Assembly: GCA_013036095.1 (NCBI GenBank)
Contig: JAAXCW010000004.1
Span: 62,001-126,000, forward strand
Direction: 5' to 3'
DNA length: 64,000 nucleotides
Origin: Vulcanimicrobiota bacterium
GTDB taxonomy: Bacteria; Vulcanimicrobiota; Vulcanimicrobiia; Vulcanimicrobiales; Vulcanimicrobiaceae
Part shown: positions 63,380 to 64,000 of the stretch, piece by piece
Layout of the letters: each line of letters begins with the position of its first letter
Numbering within the stretch: the first letter of the stretch is position 1
Notes under the pieces: generated by a model
Database searches by the model: none
The model's input: only the letters and a program-made list of their open reading frames with translations
What the model was told of the DNA's origin: nothing
Made by a program: the position numbers and the translations under genes

Positions 63380-64000
63380 GTACAACGGCGGAGGATCAGG
63401 CTGCTCCGGCAGCTTTATCCGCGCAGCCCGATTTGGAAGAAACCCGCGAGTGGGTCGACGCGATCGAAGGCGTGATCGAACATGAGGGACCGGCGCGCGC
63501 CCAAGAGTTGATCGGCGCGATCGTCGAGGCCGCGCAGCGCGGGGGCGCCCACGTCTCGCTCGGGCTCTCGACGCCTTACATCAACACGATACCGACATCA
63601 GAGCAAGAACCGATGCCGGGGAACGACGAGCTCGAAACGCGCATCCGCCACTACGTGCGCTGGAACGCGATGGCCATGGTCGCGCGAGCGAACAAAGAAT
63701 CTTCGGAGCTGGGCGGCCACGTGGCAAGCTTCGCTTCGGCGGCCACGCTGTACGACGTCGGCTTCAATTATTTCTTCCGTGCGCCGTCGGACCAAACCGG
63801 CGGCGACCTCGTCTTCTTCCAGGGACACTCCGCGCCCGGTTTTTACGCGCGCGCTTTCATGGAAGGACGCATTACCGCCGAACAACTCGAAAACTTTCGG
63901 CGCGAAGTCGACGGCAAAGGTTTGTCGTCGTATCCGCATCCGTGGCTGATGCCGGACTTCTGGCAGTTCCCGACAGTTTCCATGGGACTGGGTCCCATCA
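63376..64000 (+). CDS. aceE: pyruvate dehydrogenase E1, homodimeric type (partial)
   Basis: Only the first 208 residues lie in the window. ETREWVDAIEGVIEHEGPARAQELIGAIV, PYINTIP, ELETRIRHYVRWNAMAMVARANK, LGGHVASFASAATLYDVGFNYFFRAP and VFFQGHSAPGFYARAFMEGR match the N-terminal thiamine-diphosphate domain of AceE-type E1 (about 890 aa). Decarboxylates pyruvate and passes the acetyl group to E2. ThiC in this window supplies cofactor precursor, but the link is general. Start overlaps the EamA stop. Confidence 0.93.
   Translation, partial: MSTTAEDQAAPAALSAQPDLEETREWVDAIEGVIEHEGPARAQELIGAIVEAAQRGGAHVSLGLSTPYINTIPTSEQEPMPGNDELETRIRHYVRWNAMAMVARANKESSELGGHVASFASAATLYDVGFNYFFRAPSDQTGGDLVFFQGHSAPGFYARAFMEGRITAEQLENFRREVDGKGLSSYPHPWLMPDFWQFPTVSMGLGPI

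Overview
This is ordinary chromosomal DNA of a GC-rich bacterium. Genes are tightly packed, stop and start codons often overlap (ATGA, GTGA, TAGTG), and many proteins carry export or lipoprotein signals. S-layer-homology lipoprotein, paired DUF1501/DUF1800 proteins, sortilin-type propellers, DUF4097 proteins and homodimeric-type pyruvate dehydrogenase E1 suggest an environmental diderm, possibly of a little-cultured phylum such as Candidatus Eremiobacterota. The phylum is inference from gene content; no rRNA or ribosomal protein is present to confirm it. LAYOUT. 1-4.5 kb: housekeeping genes (DUF5679 zinc ribbon, dprA, AlkB-like oxygenase, rlmH, argS). 4.2-9 kb, minus strand: a pyrimidine operon pyrK-pyrD-pyrF-pyrE followed by an AI-2E family permease and DUF6504; a 205-bp imperfect palindrome lies between pyrK and pyrD. 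9-15 kb: envelope-stress-like regulation, with an ECF sigma factor and small membrane partner, divergent DUF4097/DUF6249 genes, then a two-component system followed by another exported beta-strand protein. 15-18.8 kb: GNAT, MBL hydrolase and the DUF1501/DUF1800 pair. 18.9-28.5 kb: three steps of leucine breakdown (MCC beta subunit, methylglutaconyl-CoA hydratase, HMG-CoA lyase), interrupted by three tandem DUF4760-like paralogues and a minus-strand molybdopterin oxidoreductase/cytochrome b pair, then an amidohydrolase and a glycosyltransferase. 28.5-35.7 kb: purE/purK, a GH5-like protein, and a zur-znuA-znuC-znuB zinc uptake operon with a palindromic operator. 35.7-42 kb: tRNA-Ala followed by two tandem islands, each ending in a copy of the 3' half of the tRNA; the second holds an integrase remnant, a GH64-like glucanase lipoprotein and a beta-helix lipoprotein. 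42-45 kb: exported proteins, SLH lipoprotein, urate-oxidase-N-type membrane protein. 45-57 kb: chorismate mutase and prephenate dehydrogenase, DUF4337, beta-lactamase-family and GNAT genes, an exported HD protein and two giant propeller paralogues. 57-64 kb: heptose-bisphosphatase-like HAD, NRAMP-like transporter, thiC with a TPP riboswitch, a sensor protein ending where a kinase domain would begin, an EamA exporter and the start of aceE. The less ordinary signals are the tandem tRNA-Ala islands, the palindrome inside the pyr operon, a dispersed palindrome family found in three copies that all lie inside or at the end of coding genes, and several start-codon overlaps.
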